Made by a program: the position numbers and the translations under genes | Notes under the pieces: generated by a model | Databases searched by the model: none | What the model saw: the letters and a program-made list of their open reading frames with translations, nothing else | What the model was told of the DNA's origin: nothing | Origin: Pseudomonas reactans | Lineage (GTDB): Bacteria > Pseudomonadota > Gammaproteobacteria > Pseudomonadales > Pseudomonadaceae | Reading direction: 5' to 3' | Assembly (NCBI RefSeq): GCF_013385825.1 | Contig: NZ_JACAPG010000010.1 | Location: 116,157 to 180,156, forward strand | DNA: 64,000 bases | Shown: positions 1-8,739 of the stretch, piece after piece | Layout: each line of letters opens with the position of its first letter | Position numbering within the stretch: position 1 is the first letter of the stretch

Positions 1-19
1 GGCAAGCCCGCTCCCACAT
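1..19. repeat. Right half of a REP element cut by the window edge
   Basis: The first bases (GGCAAGCCCGCTCCCACA) are the closing arm of a Pseudomonas REP hairpin whose other arm lies outside the window. Bases 20-64 show nothing else recognisable. Confidence 0.6.
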
Positions 20-64
20 TTGGATTGATTTAAACCTGATAGAGCGTGGTTGATGACTTGCCCA

Positions 65-787
65 TTACAGCGGCGTCAACACATTCATCACCGTATCCAA
101 CGCCACCCGCGTGTCATCCAGCTGCACCAGCGACGCATGCCGCGCCCCCAGTGCATCGCGGTTCTGGATCGCGGTGAGGATCGCCTTGTGCCGAGGCAGG
201 CTCAGGCCCTGGATGTCCGGGCGGCGGTTGGTGATGTTGATCGACTCGCGCAACGGCAATGACAGCATGTTGCACATGTAGGCCAGCAGGTCGTTGCGGG
301 TGGCATCGGCAATCGCGCGGTGGAAGTCCAGGTCGGCCTGCAACAGGTCTTCGTGGGTCTGCGCGGTTTCCATGCCCTGGTAGGCGTGTTCGATGGTCGC
401 GATGTCTTCGTCGGTAGCAGTGGTCGCGGCCATGGCGGCGATTTCCGGTTCGAGGATGCGTCGCACGCCGGCCAGGGTGTTGAAAAATTCGCTGTGGGGC
501 GTGGACTGCATCAACCAGGACAGCACGTCCGGATCGAGCAGGTGCCATTTCAGCCGAGGCCGCACCACCGCGCCCACCCGTGGCTTGGAATACACCAGGC
601 CCTTGGCGCTGAGCACCCGCGTAGCTTCACGCAACACCGAGCGGCTGACCTTGTACTCCTCGCAGAGCGTGGCCTCCATGGGCAACCGTTCTTCAGGCTT
701 GAAGCGACCGGAAACGATGTGCATGCCCAGATCCTGAACGATCTGGGCATGCTGGCTCTTGCGCGGCTTGGACGGCTGGTGATCCAT
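65..787 (-). CDS. FadR-type GntR regulator of the arabinose/sugar-acid genes
   Basis: Predicted 240-residue repressor. The first ~75 residues form a GntR winged helix (LCEEYKVSRSVLREATRVLS) and the rest an all-helical FCD ligand domain, so a sugar acid is the likely effector. The ATG at 787 (MDHQPSKPRK) was chosen because the longer frame adds 16 residues unlike the family. It lies just downstream of the arabonate dehydratase gene on the same strand and probably controls the divergent promoter region at 2573-2764, where two copies of an ATAGTCATAC-type sequence occur. The family is clear; the exact effector is inferred. Confidence 0.85.
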   Translation of the reverse strand: MDHQPSKPRKSQHAQIVQDLGMHIVSGRFKPEERLPMEATLCEEYKVSRSVLREATRVLSAKGLVYSKPRVGAVVRPRLKWHLLDPDVLSWLMQSTPHSEFFNTLAGVRRILEPEIAAMAATTATDEDIATIEHAYQGMETAQTHEDLLQADLDFHRAIADATRNDLLAYMCNMLSLPLRESINITNRRPDIQGLSLPRHKAILTAIQNRDALGARHASLVQLDDTRVALDTVMNVLTPL

Positions 788-835
788 GACTACAGGGCGG
801 CTCTGGCTTGAATTCGCCGCATCATAGCATCCCAA

Positions 836-2572
836 TTAGTGGGAATGCCTTGGGACTTCCGCCCCACGGCAACCCACCAGGAAGTCAAAGTCGCAGCCTT
901 GGTCGGCCTGCAGCACATGGTCGATGTAGAGCTGGCGATAGCCGCCGACGATCAGCTTCTCGGGTGGCGCCAGGTCGGCCATACGTGCCGCCAGCTCTGC
1001 GTCGGGGATGTCCAGGTGCAGGCGACCGTTGGCGCAGTCCAGTTCGATCCAGTCACCTTCCTTCACTGTGGCCAACGGACCGCCGGCCGCAGCCTCCGGT
1101 GCCACGTGCAATACCACGGTGCCGTACGCGGTGCCGCTCATGCGTGCGTCGGAAATCCGCACCATATCCGTTACGCCCTGGGCCAGCAGCTTGGCGGGCA
1201 AGCCCATGTTGCCGACTTCGGCCATGCCTGGGTAACCCTTGGGCCCGCAGTTTTTCATGACCAGGATCGAGTTCGCGTCGACGTCCAGTTCCGGGTCGTT
1301 GATGCGCGCCTTGTACATGTCGAAGTTCTCGAACACCACCGCGCGGCCTCGGTGCTGCATCAGTTCAGGGCTGGCGGCGGACGGCTTGAGGACTGCACCG
1401 AGCGGCGCCAGGTTGCCGCGCAGCACGCAGATACCGCCGTCGGCGCGGATCGGGTTGTCGAGGGTGCGGATCACCTCGTCCTGGCCGTAGATCGGCGAGT
1501 CCTGGGTGTTCTCGCCGAGGGATTTGCCATTCACGGTCAAAGCATTCGGATGGGGAATCAGGTTGGCTTCGCCGAGGCGACGCAGTACGGCAGGCAGGCC
1601 GCCGGCGTAGTAGAACTCTTCCATCAGGAAGCGCCCCGACGGCTGCAAGTCCACGATGGTCGGCATGCCACGGCCCATGCGGGTCCAATCGTCCAGATCG
1701 AGTTCGACGCCGATGCGTCCGGCGATGGCCTTCAAGTGGATCACTGCGTTGGTCGAACCGCCGATGGCCGCATTCACGCGGATCGCGTTTTCAAACGCCT
1801 CTTTGGTGAGGATCTTCGACAGCTTCAAGTCTTCGCGCACCATCTCCACCGCGCGCATGCCCGACATATGCGCCAGCACATAACGCCGTGCGTCCACCGC
1901 CGGAATCGCCGCGTTGTGCGGCAGCGAGGTGCCCAGTGCCTCGGCCATACAGGCCATCGTCGACGCTGTGCCCATGGTGTTGCAGGTGCCCGCCGAACGC
2001 GACATGCCGCCCTCGGCCGCAAGGAAATCATCCAGCGTGATCGTGCCGGCCTTGACCTGTTCGCTGAGCTGCCAGACCACGGTACCCGAGCCGATGTCTT
2101 GGCCCTTGTGCTTGCCGTTGAGCATCGGCCCGCCGGTGACCACGATGGCGGGCACGTCGCAGCTGGCGGCGCCCATCAGCAGGGCCGGGGTGGTTTTGTC
2201 GCAGCCGGTCAGCAGCACCACGCCGTCAATCGGGTTGCCGCGAATCGCCTCTTCGACGTCCATGCTCGCCAGGTTGCGCGTGAGCATTGCGGTTGGGCGC
2301 AGGTTCGATTCGCCGTTGGAGAACACCGGGAATTCCACTGGGAAGCCACCGGCCTCGATCACACCGCGTTTGACGTGTTCGGCGATCTGGCGGAAATGCG
2401 CGTTGCACGGCGTCAGCTCCGACCAGGTATTGCAGATGCCGATGATCGGCTTGCCATGGAACTGATGGTCGGCAATGCCCTGATTCTTCATCCAGCTGCG
2501 GTACATGAAGCCGTTCTTGTCGGCAGTACCAAACCACTGGGCGGAGCGTAGGCCGGGCTTTTTATCAGACAT
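836..2572 (-). CDS. araC: L-arabonate dehydratase (IlvD/Edd family)
   Basis: 578-residue [2Fe-2S] dehydratase converting L-arabonate to L-2-keto-3-deoxyarabonate. The cluster cysteines are visible at Cys56 (SELTPC), Cys124 (LLTGCDKTTPA) and Cys197 (AGTCNTMG). This is the spacing of the Rhizobium L-arabinonate dehydratase (Cys59/127/200, from memory). The start at 2572 (MSDKKPGLRS) replaces a longer frame with 29 non-conserved residues. Context (AraFGH, lactonase, KGSA dehydrogenase) favours arabonate over dihydroxy-isovalerate or galactonate as substrate. The symbol follows Azospirillum usage and must not be confused with the E. coli regulator AraC. Related enzymes also accept D-fuconate or D-xylonate. 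Confidence 0.85.
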   Translation of the reverse strand: MSDKKPGLRSAQWFGTADKNGFMYRSWMKNQGIADHQFHGKPIIGICNTWSELTPCNAHFRQIAEHVKRGVIEAGGFPVEFPVFSNGESNLRPTAMLTRNLASMDVEEAIRGNPIDGVVLLTGCDKTTPALLMGAASCDVPAIVVTGGPMLNGKHKGQDIGSGTVVWQLSEQVKAGTITLDDFLAAEGGMSRSAGTCNTMGTASTMACMAEALGTSLPHNAAIPAVDARRYVLAHMSGMRAVEMVREDLKLSKILTKEAFENAIRVNAAIGGSTNAVIHLKAIAGRIGVELDLDDWTRMGRGMPTIVDLQPSGRFLMEEFYYAGGLPAVLRRLGEANLIPHPNALTVNGKSLGENTQDSPIYGQDEVIRTLDNPIRADGGICVLRGNLAPLGAVLKPSAASPELMQHRGRAVVFENFDMYKARINDPELDVDANSILVMKNCGPKGYPGMAEVGNMGLPAKLLAQGVTDMVRISDARMSGTAYGTVVLHVAPEAAAGGPLATVKEGDWIELDCANGRLHLDIPDAELAARMADLAPPEKLIVGGYRQLYIDHVLQADQGCDFDFLVGCRGAEVPRHSH

Positions 2573-2586
2573 GATCGATTCTCTTA

Positions 2587-2677
2587 TTGTATGACTATAT
2601 ATTCTATGCGTGCCTAAACATAAGCGCAAAAACGCTGCTTTGGAAGAGTTGTTTTGCAAATAGTCATACTATATAGT
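2587..2677. promoter_or_regulatory. Divergent control region with two GntR-like operators
   Basis: TTGTATGACTAT (2587-2598) and ATAGTCATACTAT (2660-2672) are the same site in opposite orientations. The second has a perfect ATAGT-CAT-ACTAT inverted repeat and runs into the palindrome ACTATATAGT (2668-2677). They lie between the dehydratase and the MFS gene and are likely targets of the FadR-type regulator at 65-787. Binding is inferred. Confidence 0.55.
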
Positions 2678-2741
2678 CGGTCTCAACTGAGGTATTGCCC
2701 TGGCGGATTTTCGCGAGAGGCGTCCCCCGAGCTTCTATAAA

Positions 2742-2749
2742 AACAACAA
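2742..2749 (+). promoter_or_regulatory. Crc/Hfq catabolite motif before the MFS gene
   Basis: AACAACAA matches AANAANAA and sits immediately before the CGGAG ribosome site of the transporter at 2765. Hfq/Crc binding there would block translation during growth on preferred carbon sources. Confidence 0.55.
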
Positions 2750-2764
2750 TCGGAGATCGACCCC

Positions 2765-4087
2765 ATGAGCCAGGAACTGCGGCTTATTCGGCGCATCACG
2801 CTGAAACTGATTCCCTTCCTGATCCTGCTGTACCTGATCGCCTACGTGGACCGTTCCGCCGTGGGCTTTGCCAAATTGCACATGGGCGCCGACGTCGGCA
2901 TCGGCGATGCCGCCTATGGCTTGGGCGCGGGGCTGTTCTTTATTGGCTACTTCCTCTTCGAGATCCCCAGCAACCTGATGCTTGACCGCTTCGGCGCACG
3001 GCGCTGGTTTGCGCGGATCATGATCACCTGGGGCGCCATCACCATCGGCATGGCCTTCGTGCAGGGGCCGCACAGCTTCTATGTGATGCGCTTTCTACTC
3101 GGCGCGGCGGAGGCGGGGTTCTTTCCGGGCGTTCTGTACTACATCACCCAATGGTTCCCGGTGCGCCATCGCGGCAAGATCCTCGGGCTGTTCATTCTGT
3201 CCCAGCCCATCGCGATGATGATCACCGGGCCGGTGTCCGGTGGTTTGCTGGGCATGGACGGCATTCTTGGCCTGCATGGCTGGCAGTGGCTGTTCATCGT
3301 CATCGGCACCCCGGCGATCCTGCTGACCTGGCCGGTGCTGCGCTACCTGCCGGATGGCCCCAAGCAGGTCAATTGGATGAGCGAGGACGAGAAAACCTGG
3401 CTCACCGGCGAACTCGCCAAAGACCTGCAAGCCTACGGCCAGACCCGCCACGGCAACCCGCTGCATGCTCTCAAAGACAAGCGCGTATTGCTGCTGGCGC
3501 TGTTCTACCTGCCGGTTACCCTGAGCATCTATGGCTTGGGCCTGTGGCTGCCGACCCTGATCAAACAGTTCGGTGGCAGCGACCTCACCACCGGTTTCAT
3601 CTCTGCCGTGCCGTACATTTTCGGGATCATCGGCCTGTTGATCATCCCGCGCAGCTCCGACCGTTTGAATGATCGTTACGGCCACCTCGCCGTGCTCTAC
3701 GTACTGGGCGCCATCGGCTTATTCTTCAGCGCCTGGCTCAGCGTGCCGGTGCTGCAAATGGCGGCGCTGTGCCTGGCAGCTTTTGCGATGTTTTCCTGCA
3801 CGGCGGTGTTCTGGACCTTGCCGGGGCGCTTCTTTGCCGGAGCCAGTGCAGCGGCGGGCATTGCCCTGATCAATTCGGTGGGCAACCTCGGCGGCTATAT
3901 CGGCCCATTCGTGATCGGCGCGCTCAAGGAATACACCGGCAACCTGGCCTCGGGCTTGTACTTTTTGTCCGCCGTGATGGTGTTTGGCTTGCTGCTGACG
4001 GGGGTGGTCTACCGCCTGCTGGAACGCAAGCATGTGCTGCCTGCCGACCAATTCGCCGCCAGTGCCCGTGGCGCAACACGTACTTAA
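2765..4087 (+). CDS. MFS sugar-acid transporter (anion:cation symporter family)
   Basis: 440-residue inner-membrane transporter with about 12 membrane segments. It belongs by sequence to the ACS branch of the major facilitator superfamily, with the typical N-terminal stretch RSAVGFAKLHMGAD and FIGYFLFEIPSNL. Members import hexonates, tartrate, phthalate and similar carboxylates. Its place between arabonate dehydratase and the keto-acid enzymes suggests uptake of L-arabonate or a related aldonate made outside the cell. It is the first gene of a run that probably extends to araH. The SD (CGGAG) is preceded by a Crc/Hfq motif. The substrate is inferred only. Confidence 0.8.
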   Translation: MSQELRLIRRITLKLIPFLILLYLIAYVDRSAVGFAKLHMGADVGIGDAAYGLGAGLFFIGYFLFEIPSNLMLDRFGARRWFARIMITWGAITIGMAFVQGPHSFYVMRFLLGAAEAGFFPGVLYYITQWFPVRHRGKILGLFILSQPIAMMITGPVSGGLLGMDGILGLHGWQWLFIVIGTPAILLTWPVLRYLPDGPKQVNWMSEDEKTWLTGELAKDLQAYGQTRHGNPLHALKDKRVLLLALFYLPVTLSIYGLGLWLPTLIKQFGGSDLTTGFISAVPYIFGIIGLLIIPRSSDRLNDRYGHLAVLYVLGAIGLFFSAWLSVPVLQMAALCLAAFAMFSCTAVFWTLPGRFFAGASAAAGIALINSVGNLGGYIGPFVIGALKEYTGNLASGLYFLSAVMVFGLLLTGVVYRLLERKHVLPADQFAASARGATRT

Positions 4088-4102
4088 TTCAGGAGAAAAG
4101 GC

Positions 4103-5092
4103 ATGCGTTTAGTTCAGTTCGAGTTGCGTAACGGTGAGCGCCGCGTCGGCGTGGTGGAAGGCGGCAAAGTGCGTGAGGTCAATAATGCCCGCACTGTGCG
4201 CGAGCTGGCCCTGGCCGCTATCGAAGCCGGTGTCGGCCTGGCGCAACAGGTGGACAGCCTGGGCCTGGGCGACAGCTACGACTACGCCACCTTGCTGGCT
4301 GACCTGAAAATCCTGCCGCCGCTGGACCATCCGGACCCGGCCCATATGCTGATCAGCGGCACCGGCCTGACCCACCTGGGCAGCGCCTCGGCGCGGGACA
4401 AGATGCACCAGGCCGGTGACGACACCGCATTGACCGACACCATGCGCATTTTCAAATGGGGCGTGGAGGGCGGCAAGCCAGAGTCCGGCGAGGCGGGCGT
4501 GCAACCGGAGTGGTTCTACAAAGGCGACGGCAGCATCGTCGTCCGCCCAGGCGCGGCGTTCCCCGTGCCGCCGTTTGCCGAAGATGCAGGAGAGGAGCCG
4601 GAGATCGGTGGCCTGTACGTGATCGGCCCGGACAGCAAGCCCTATCGCGTCGGTTTCGCGGTGGGCAACGAGTTCTCTGATCACGTGATGGAACGCAAAA
4701 ACTACCTGTACCTGGCCCATTCCAAACTGCGCAGTTGCAGCTATGGCCCGGAGTTGCGCGTGGGCGAGTTGCCTCAGCACCTGGCGGGCACCAGCCGCAT
4801 CCTGCGTAACGGCGAGGAAATCTGGCGGAACGAATTCCTCAGCGGCGAGGCCAATATGTGCCACAGCCTGGAAAACCTCGAATACCACCACTTCAAATAT
4901 CGCCAGTTCCTCAAGCCCGGCGACGTGCACATCCACTTTTTCGGCACCGCCACGCTGTCATTCGCCGACGGTCTACGTACCCAGGCCGGCGATGTGTTCG
5001 AGATCAGCCAGGCCGAGTTCGGTGCGCCGCTGGTCAACCGTGTCGGCAGCAGCGACGCGGCATTCGAGCCCGGCAACGTCATCACCCTTTAA
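4103..5092 (+). CDS. FAH-family 2-keto-3-deoxypentonate dehydratase (AraD1/GguC-like)
   Basis: 329-residue fumarylacetoacetate-hydrolase-fold protein. The C-terminal half carries the family core (EPEIGGLYVIG, VGFAVGNEFSDH, LRSCSYGPEL) where acidic residues bind a divalent metal. In this context it most likely dehydrates L-2-keto-3-deoxyarabonate to 2-oxoglutarate semialdehyde, the step done in Azospirillum by a DHDPS-family enzyme. No DHDPS-type gene is present here, which supports the assignment. It starts 15 bp after the MFS gene behind AGGAG, and the next gene follows 11 bp downstream, so the three are co-transcribed. A hydrolase or lyase activity on another keto acid cannot be excluded. 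Confidence 0.75.
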   Translation: MRLVQFELRNGERRVGVVEGGKVREVNNARTVRELALAAIEAGVGLAQQVDSLGLGDSYDYATLLADLKILPPLDHPDPAHMLISGTGLTHLGSASARDKMHQAGDDTALTDTMRIFKWGVEGGKPESGEAGVQPEWFYKGDGSIVVRPGAAFPVPPFAEDAGEEPEIGGLYVIGPDSKPYRVGFAVGNEFSDHVMERKNYLYLAHSKLRSCSYGPELRVGELPQHLAGTSRILRNGEEIWRNEFLSGEANMCHSLENLEYHHFKYRQFLKPGDVHIHFFGTATLSFADGLRTQAGDVFEISQAEFGAPLVNRVGSSDAAFEPGNVITL

Positions 5093-5103
5093 AGGAGAGT
5101 TTC

Positions 5104-6684
5104 ATGACCCAGTTCCTCGGCCACAACTACATCGGCGGCCAGCGCAGCGCCAGCGGCAGCGTCACCTTGCAAAGTGTCGACGCGAGCACCGGCGACGCGT
5201 TGCCTCAAGACTTCTACCAGGCCACGCCGCAGGAAGTCGACGCCGCCGCCAAGGCTGCCGCCGCGGCATACCCGGCTTACCGCGCATTGAGTGCGGCGCG
5301 GCGTGCGCAGTTCCTCGATGCAATTGCCGATGAGCTGGACGCCTTGGGCGATGATTTTGTCGAGTTGGTCTGCCGCGAAACCGCTTTGCCCGCCGTGCGC
5401 ATCAAGGGCGAGCGTGGGCGTACCAGCGGGCAGATGCGCCTGTTTGCTACAGTGCTGCGTCGCGGGGATTTTTACGGCGCGCGCATCGACAAGGCACTGC
5501 CTGATCGCCAGCCCTTGCCGCGTCCGGATTTGCGTCAATACCGCATCGGCCTGGGGCCTGTCGCCGTGTTTGGTGCAAGCAACTTCCCCCTGGCGTTTTC
5601 AACTGCGGGCGGCGACACCGCCGCCGCGCTGGCGGCAGGTTGCCCGGTGGTATTCAAGGCCCACAGCGGGCATATGGCAACCGCCGAGTGTGTTGCCGAT
5701 GCAATCATTCGCGCGGCCGAAACCACCGAGATGCCCGCCGGTGTGTTCAATATGATCTTCGGTGGCGGCGTCGGCGAAGCGCTGGTCAAGCACCCGGCGA
5801 TCCAGGCGGTGGGCTTTACCGGTTCGCTCAAAGGCGGCCGTGCGTTGTGCGACATGGCGGCAGCGCGCCCGCAGCCGATCCCGGTGTTTGCCGAGATGTC
5901 GAGCATCAACCCGGTGATCGTGCTGCCTCAGGCATTAACTGCACGGGTCGAAAGCGTGGCTCGCGACCTGACTGCCTCGGTAGTCCAAGGCTGCGGCCAG
6001 TTCTGCACCAACCCCGGCCTGGTGATTGGCATCGCCTCGCCCGAATTCACCGCGTTCACCCAACAAGTCGCACAACTGATCGGCGACCAACCGGCACAGA
6101 CCATGCTCAACGCCGGCACCCTGGGCAGCTATGGCAAGGGCCTGGAAAAACTTCTTGCACATCCGGGCATCCAGCACCTGGCGGGCCGCCAACAGGCCGG
6201 CAACCAAGCGCAACCGCAGGTGTTCAAGGCTGATGCGAGCCTGTTGATCGACGGCGATGCAGTGCTGCAGGAAGAAGTCTTCGGCCCCACCACGGTGTTT
6301 GTCGAAGTGGCCGACCAGGCCCAGTTCAGCGCCGCTTTGCGCGGCCTGCATGGTCAACTCACCGCCACGATCATTGGCGAGCCGGCTGACCTGCAACAGT
6401 TCGCCGAACTCACGCCGCTGCTGGAGCAGAAGGTCGGTCGCATCCTGCTCAACGGATACCCGACCGGCGTGGAGGTCTGCGATTCGATGGTGCACGGCGG
6501 GCCGTACCCGGCGACGTCGGATGCCCGTGGCACCTCGGTCGGCACCTTGGCCATCGACCGTTTCCTGCGCCCCGTGTGCTTCCAGAATTACCCTGATAGC
6601 CTGCTGCCCGACGCGTTGAAAAACGCCAACCCGTTGCGTATCCAGCGGCTGGTGGATGGCACGCCATCTCGCGACCCGCTGTAA
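5104..6684 (+). CDS. 2-oxoglutarate semialdehyde dehydrogenase
   Basis: 526-residue NAD(P)-dependent aldehyde dehydrogenase oxidising 2-oxoglutarate semialdehyde to 2-oxoglutarate, the last step of oxidative pentose catabolism. The nucleophile is Cys301 (QGCGQFCTNPG) and the general base Glu264 (VFAEMSSINP). The length and the GASNFPLAFS block fit the KGSADH branch. The ATG at 5104 follows a strong AAAGGAGAG ribosome site; an upstream extension in the same frame overlaps the previous gene and was discarded. Its product feeds the TCA cycle, so this enzyme joins the cluster to central metabolism. Confidence 0.9.
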   Translation: MTQFLGHNYIGGQRSASGSVTLQSVDASTGDALPQDFYQATPQEVDAAAKAAAAAYPAYRALSAARRAQFLDAIADELDALGDDFVELVCRETALPAVRIKGERGRTSGQMRLFATVLRRGDFYGARIDKALPDRQPLPRPDLRQYRIGLGPVAVFGASNFPLAFSTAGGDTAAALAAGCPVVFKAHSGHMATAECVADAIIRAAETTEMPAGVFNMIFGGGVGEALVKHPAIQAVGFTGSLKGGRALCDMAAARPQPIPVFAEMSSINPVIVLPQALTARVESVARDLTASVVQGCGQFCTNPGLVIGIASPEFTAFTQQVAQLIGDQPAQTMLNAGTLGSYGKGLEKLLAHPGIQHLAGRQQAGNQAQPQVFKADASLLIDGDAVLQEEVFGPTTVFVEVADQAQFSAALRGLHGQLTATIIGEPADLQQFAELTPLLEQKVGRILLNGYPTGVEVCDSMVHGGPYPATSDARGTSVGTLAIDRFLRPVCFQNYPDSLLPDALKNANPLRIQRLVDGTPSRDPL

Positions 6685-6696
6685 CGCAGACCTGAG

Positions 6697-6704
6697 AACA
6701 ATAA
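6697..6704 (+). promoter_or_regulatory. Crc/Hfq catabolite motif before the lactonase gene
   Basis: AACAATAA (AANAANAA) lies just ahead of the CCAGGAGG ribosome site of the SMP-30 gene. Confidence 0.5.
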
Positions 6705-6717
6705 TCCAGGAGGCATC

Positions 6718-7581
6718 ATGTCGTGTATCGCCGTTACCCCGCACCGTGCGCAGTTGGGCGAAGGTCCGTTCTGGGACGCGCCCACCCAGGCGCTGTACTG
6801 GGTGAATATCGCCGGTAAACAGGCGCTGCGCCTGATGGGTGGGCAGTTGCAGGTGTGGCAGTTGCCCGAGCATGTCTCGGCCTTCATCCCGTGTGAAAGC
6901 GGCGATGCCTTGGTGACCCTGAGCAGCGGCGTGTATCGCATTGACCTGGCCACCGAAGCCCTGACCCTGCTGTGCGTCGCGGACCCGCAACCGGGCAACC
7001 GTGGCAATGAAGCGCGCTGCGATGCCCAGGGTCGTCTATGGCTGGGCACCATGCAGAACAACATCGGCGAGCAGGGTGAAGACCTGCCCATCACCCGGCG
7101 TTCCGGCGGCCTGTTCCGTATCGATGCCGATGCGCATGTCACGCCGTTGCTCAGTGGCCTGGGCATTCCCAATACCTTGCTGTGGAGCGACGACGGCCGT
7201 CACGTGCACTTTGGCGACAGCCTGGACGGCACGCTGTATCGCCATTCGATCCAGCCAAGCGGCGAACTCGACCCCGCCCACACATGGTTCGGCCCCCATG
7301 AGCGCGGCGGGCCGGACGGTTCGGCGATGGACGCAGAAGGTTACATCTGGAATGCCCGTTGGGACGGCAGTTGCCTGCTGCGGATAGCCCCAGATGGCCA
7401 GGTGGATCGCATTATCGAATTGCCCGTCAGCCGACCTACCAGTTGCGTATTTGGCGGGCCCAACCTCACCACGCTGTATATCACCAGTGCTGCCAGCCCC
7501 TTGGATCATCCGTTGGACGGTGCCGTGTTGGCGATGGAAGTGGATGTACCCGGAAAATCTTGTACTCGTTTCGCCGGATAA
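6718..7581 (+). CDS. SMP-30/gluconolactonase family L-arabinolactonase
   Basis: 287-residue predicted beta-propeller lactonase. It has the family start GEGPFWD, the metal-site stretch GNRGNEARCDAQGRLWLGTM, and SGLGIPNTLLWSDDG. It would open the arabinono-lactone made by the SDR dehydrogenase at 12609 to L-arabonate, the substrate of the dehydratase at 836. It has a strong SD (CCAGGAGG) 33 bp after the KGSA dehydrogenase. SMP-30 enzymes have broad lactone specificity, so galactono- or xylono-lactone are possible too. Confidence 0.82.
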   Translation: MSCIAVTPHRAQLGEGPFWDAPTQALYWVNIAGKQALRLMGGQLQVWQLPEHVSAFIPCESGDALVTLSSGVYRIDLATEALTLLCVADPQPGNRGNEARCDAQGRLWLGTMQNNIGEQGEDLPITRRSGGLFRIDADAHVTPLLSGLGIPNTLLWSDDGRHVHFGDSLDGTLYRHSIQPSGELDPAHTWFGPHERGGPDGSAMDAEGYIWNARWDGSCLLRIAPDGQVDRIIELPVSRPTSCVFGGPNLTTLYITSAASPLDHPLDGAVLAMEVDVPGKSCTRFAG

Positions 7582-7585
7582 CCCT

Positions 7586-7685
7586 TGTAGGAGCGAGCTT
7601 GCTCGCGAAAAACGCCAACGATAACGCGGGCATCCTGGATGAACGCGACGCTCTCAGGCTTCTCGCGAGCCAGCTCGCTCCTACA
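7586..7685. repeat. Inverted pair of REP elements
   Basis: TGTAGGAGCGAGCTTGCTCG and its inverted partner ending GCTCGCTCCTACA flank about 55 bp. This is the head-to-head REP doublet typical of fluorescent Pseudomonas. It sits between the lactonase and araF and may shield or tune the distal transcript. Confidence 0.85.
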
Positions 7686-7710
7686 GGAAGCGTTTTTTAC
7701 GTTTGTCTAA

Positions 7711-7722
7711 AAACAACAACAA
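7711..7722 (+). promoter_or_regulatory. Crc/Hfq catabolite motif overlapping the araF ribosome site
   Basis: AAACAACAACAA contains two overlapping AACAACAA motifs and runs directly into AAGGAG, the SD of araF. This is the strongest AANAANAA site in the arabinose region. Confidence 0.65.
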
Positions 7723-7734
7723 GGAGTCACCCGT

Positions 7735-8739
7735 ATGAATCGTCGTCGTGGTTTGCGTTCCCTGTGCTGCGCCGCTGTGGCGGTCTCGGCCATGAGCTTG
7801 AGCGGGCTGTTGCTGGCCGCTGAGGAAGTGAAGATCGGTTTCCTAGTCAAGCAGGCCGAGGAACCGTGGTTCCAGACCGAGTGGGCGTTTGCCGAAAAAG
7901 CCGGCAAGGAACATGGCTTTACCGTGATCAAGATCGCCGTGCCCGACGGCGAAAAAACCTTGTCGGCCATCGACAGCCTCGCTGCGAACGGCGCCAAGGG
8001 CTTTGTGATCTGCCCGCCGGACGTGTCCCTCGGCCCGGCCATCGTCGCCAAGGCCAAGGCCAATGGCTTGAAAGTCATCGCGGTGGATGACCGTTTCGTC
8101 GATGCCAAAGGCAACTTCATGGAAGACGTGCCGTACCTGGGCATGGCAGCCTTTGAAGTCGGCCAGAAGCAAGGCGCCGCCATGGCCGCCGAAGCGAAAA
8201 AACGCGGCTGGGACTGGAAGGACACCTACGCGGTGATCAACACCTTCAACGAGCTCGACACCGGTAAGAAGCGCACCGACGGCTCGGTCAAATCCCTGGA
8301 AGAAGCCGGCATTCCCAAGGATCACATCTTGTTTACGGCGGCCAAGACCCTGGATGTTCCGGGCAGCATGGACGCCACCAATTCGGCCCTGGTGAAACTG
8401 CCCAGCGGCGCCAAAAACCTGATCATCGGCGGCATGAACGACAACACCGTGCTCGGCGGCGTGCGCGCGACTGAAAGCGCCGGCTTCAAGGCGGCCAACG
8501 TGATCGGCATTGGCATCAATGGCACCGACGCCATCGGCGAATTGAAAAAGCCGAGCAGCGGCTTCTTCGGCTCGATGCTGCCAAGCCCGCACATCGAGGG
8601 CTACAACACCGCGCTGATGATGTACGAGTGGGTCACTAAAGGCACTGAACCTGCGAAGTACACGGCCATGGACGAAGTGACCCTGATCACCCGTGAAAAC
8701 TTCCAGGCCGAGCTGACCAAGATCGGGCTGTGGCAATGA
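7735..8739 (+). CDS. araF: L-arabinose-binding periplasmic protein
   Basis: 334-residue exported solute receptor of the AraFGH importer. An N-terminal signal ([12 protein letters not shown]... to about residue 28, LLLAA) precedes the mature protein. The mature start ([18 protein letters not shown]) and blocks such as [12 protein letters not shown] and [15 protein letters not shown] closely follow E. coli AraF, which makes L-arabinose the likely ligand. The stop overlaps the araG start (ATGA). Translation is probably subject to catabolite control through the A-rich leader. E. coli AraF also binds D-galactose and D-fucose. Confidence 0.92.
   Translation: MNRRRGLRSLCCAAVAVSAMSLSGLLLAAEEVKIGFLVKQAEEPWFQTEWAFAEKAGKEHGFTVIKIAVPDGEKTLSAIDSLAANGAKGFVICPPDVSLGPAIVAKAKANGLKVIAVDDRFVDAKGNFMEDVPYLGMAAFEVGQKQGAAMAAEAKKRGWDWKDTYAVINTFNELDTGKKRTDGSVKSLEEAGIPKDHILFTAAKTLDVPGSMDATNSALVKLPSGAKNLIIGGMNDNTVLGGVRATESAGFKAANVIGIGINGTDAIGELKKPSSGFFGSMLPSPHIEGYNTALMMYEWVTKGTEPAKYTAMDEVTLITRENFQAELTKIGLWQ

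Noticed and set aside
839..2551. Long open frame antisense to the arabonate dehydratase
   Set aside because: It is a product of GC-rich third positions opposite a conserved gene; the translation is low in complexity (His, Arg, Gln, Val) with no family resemblance.
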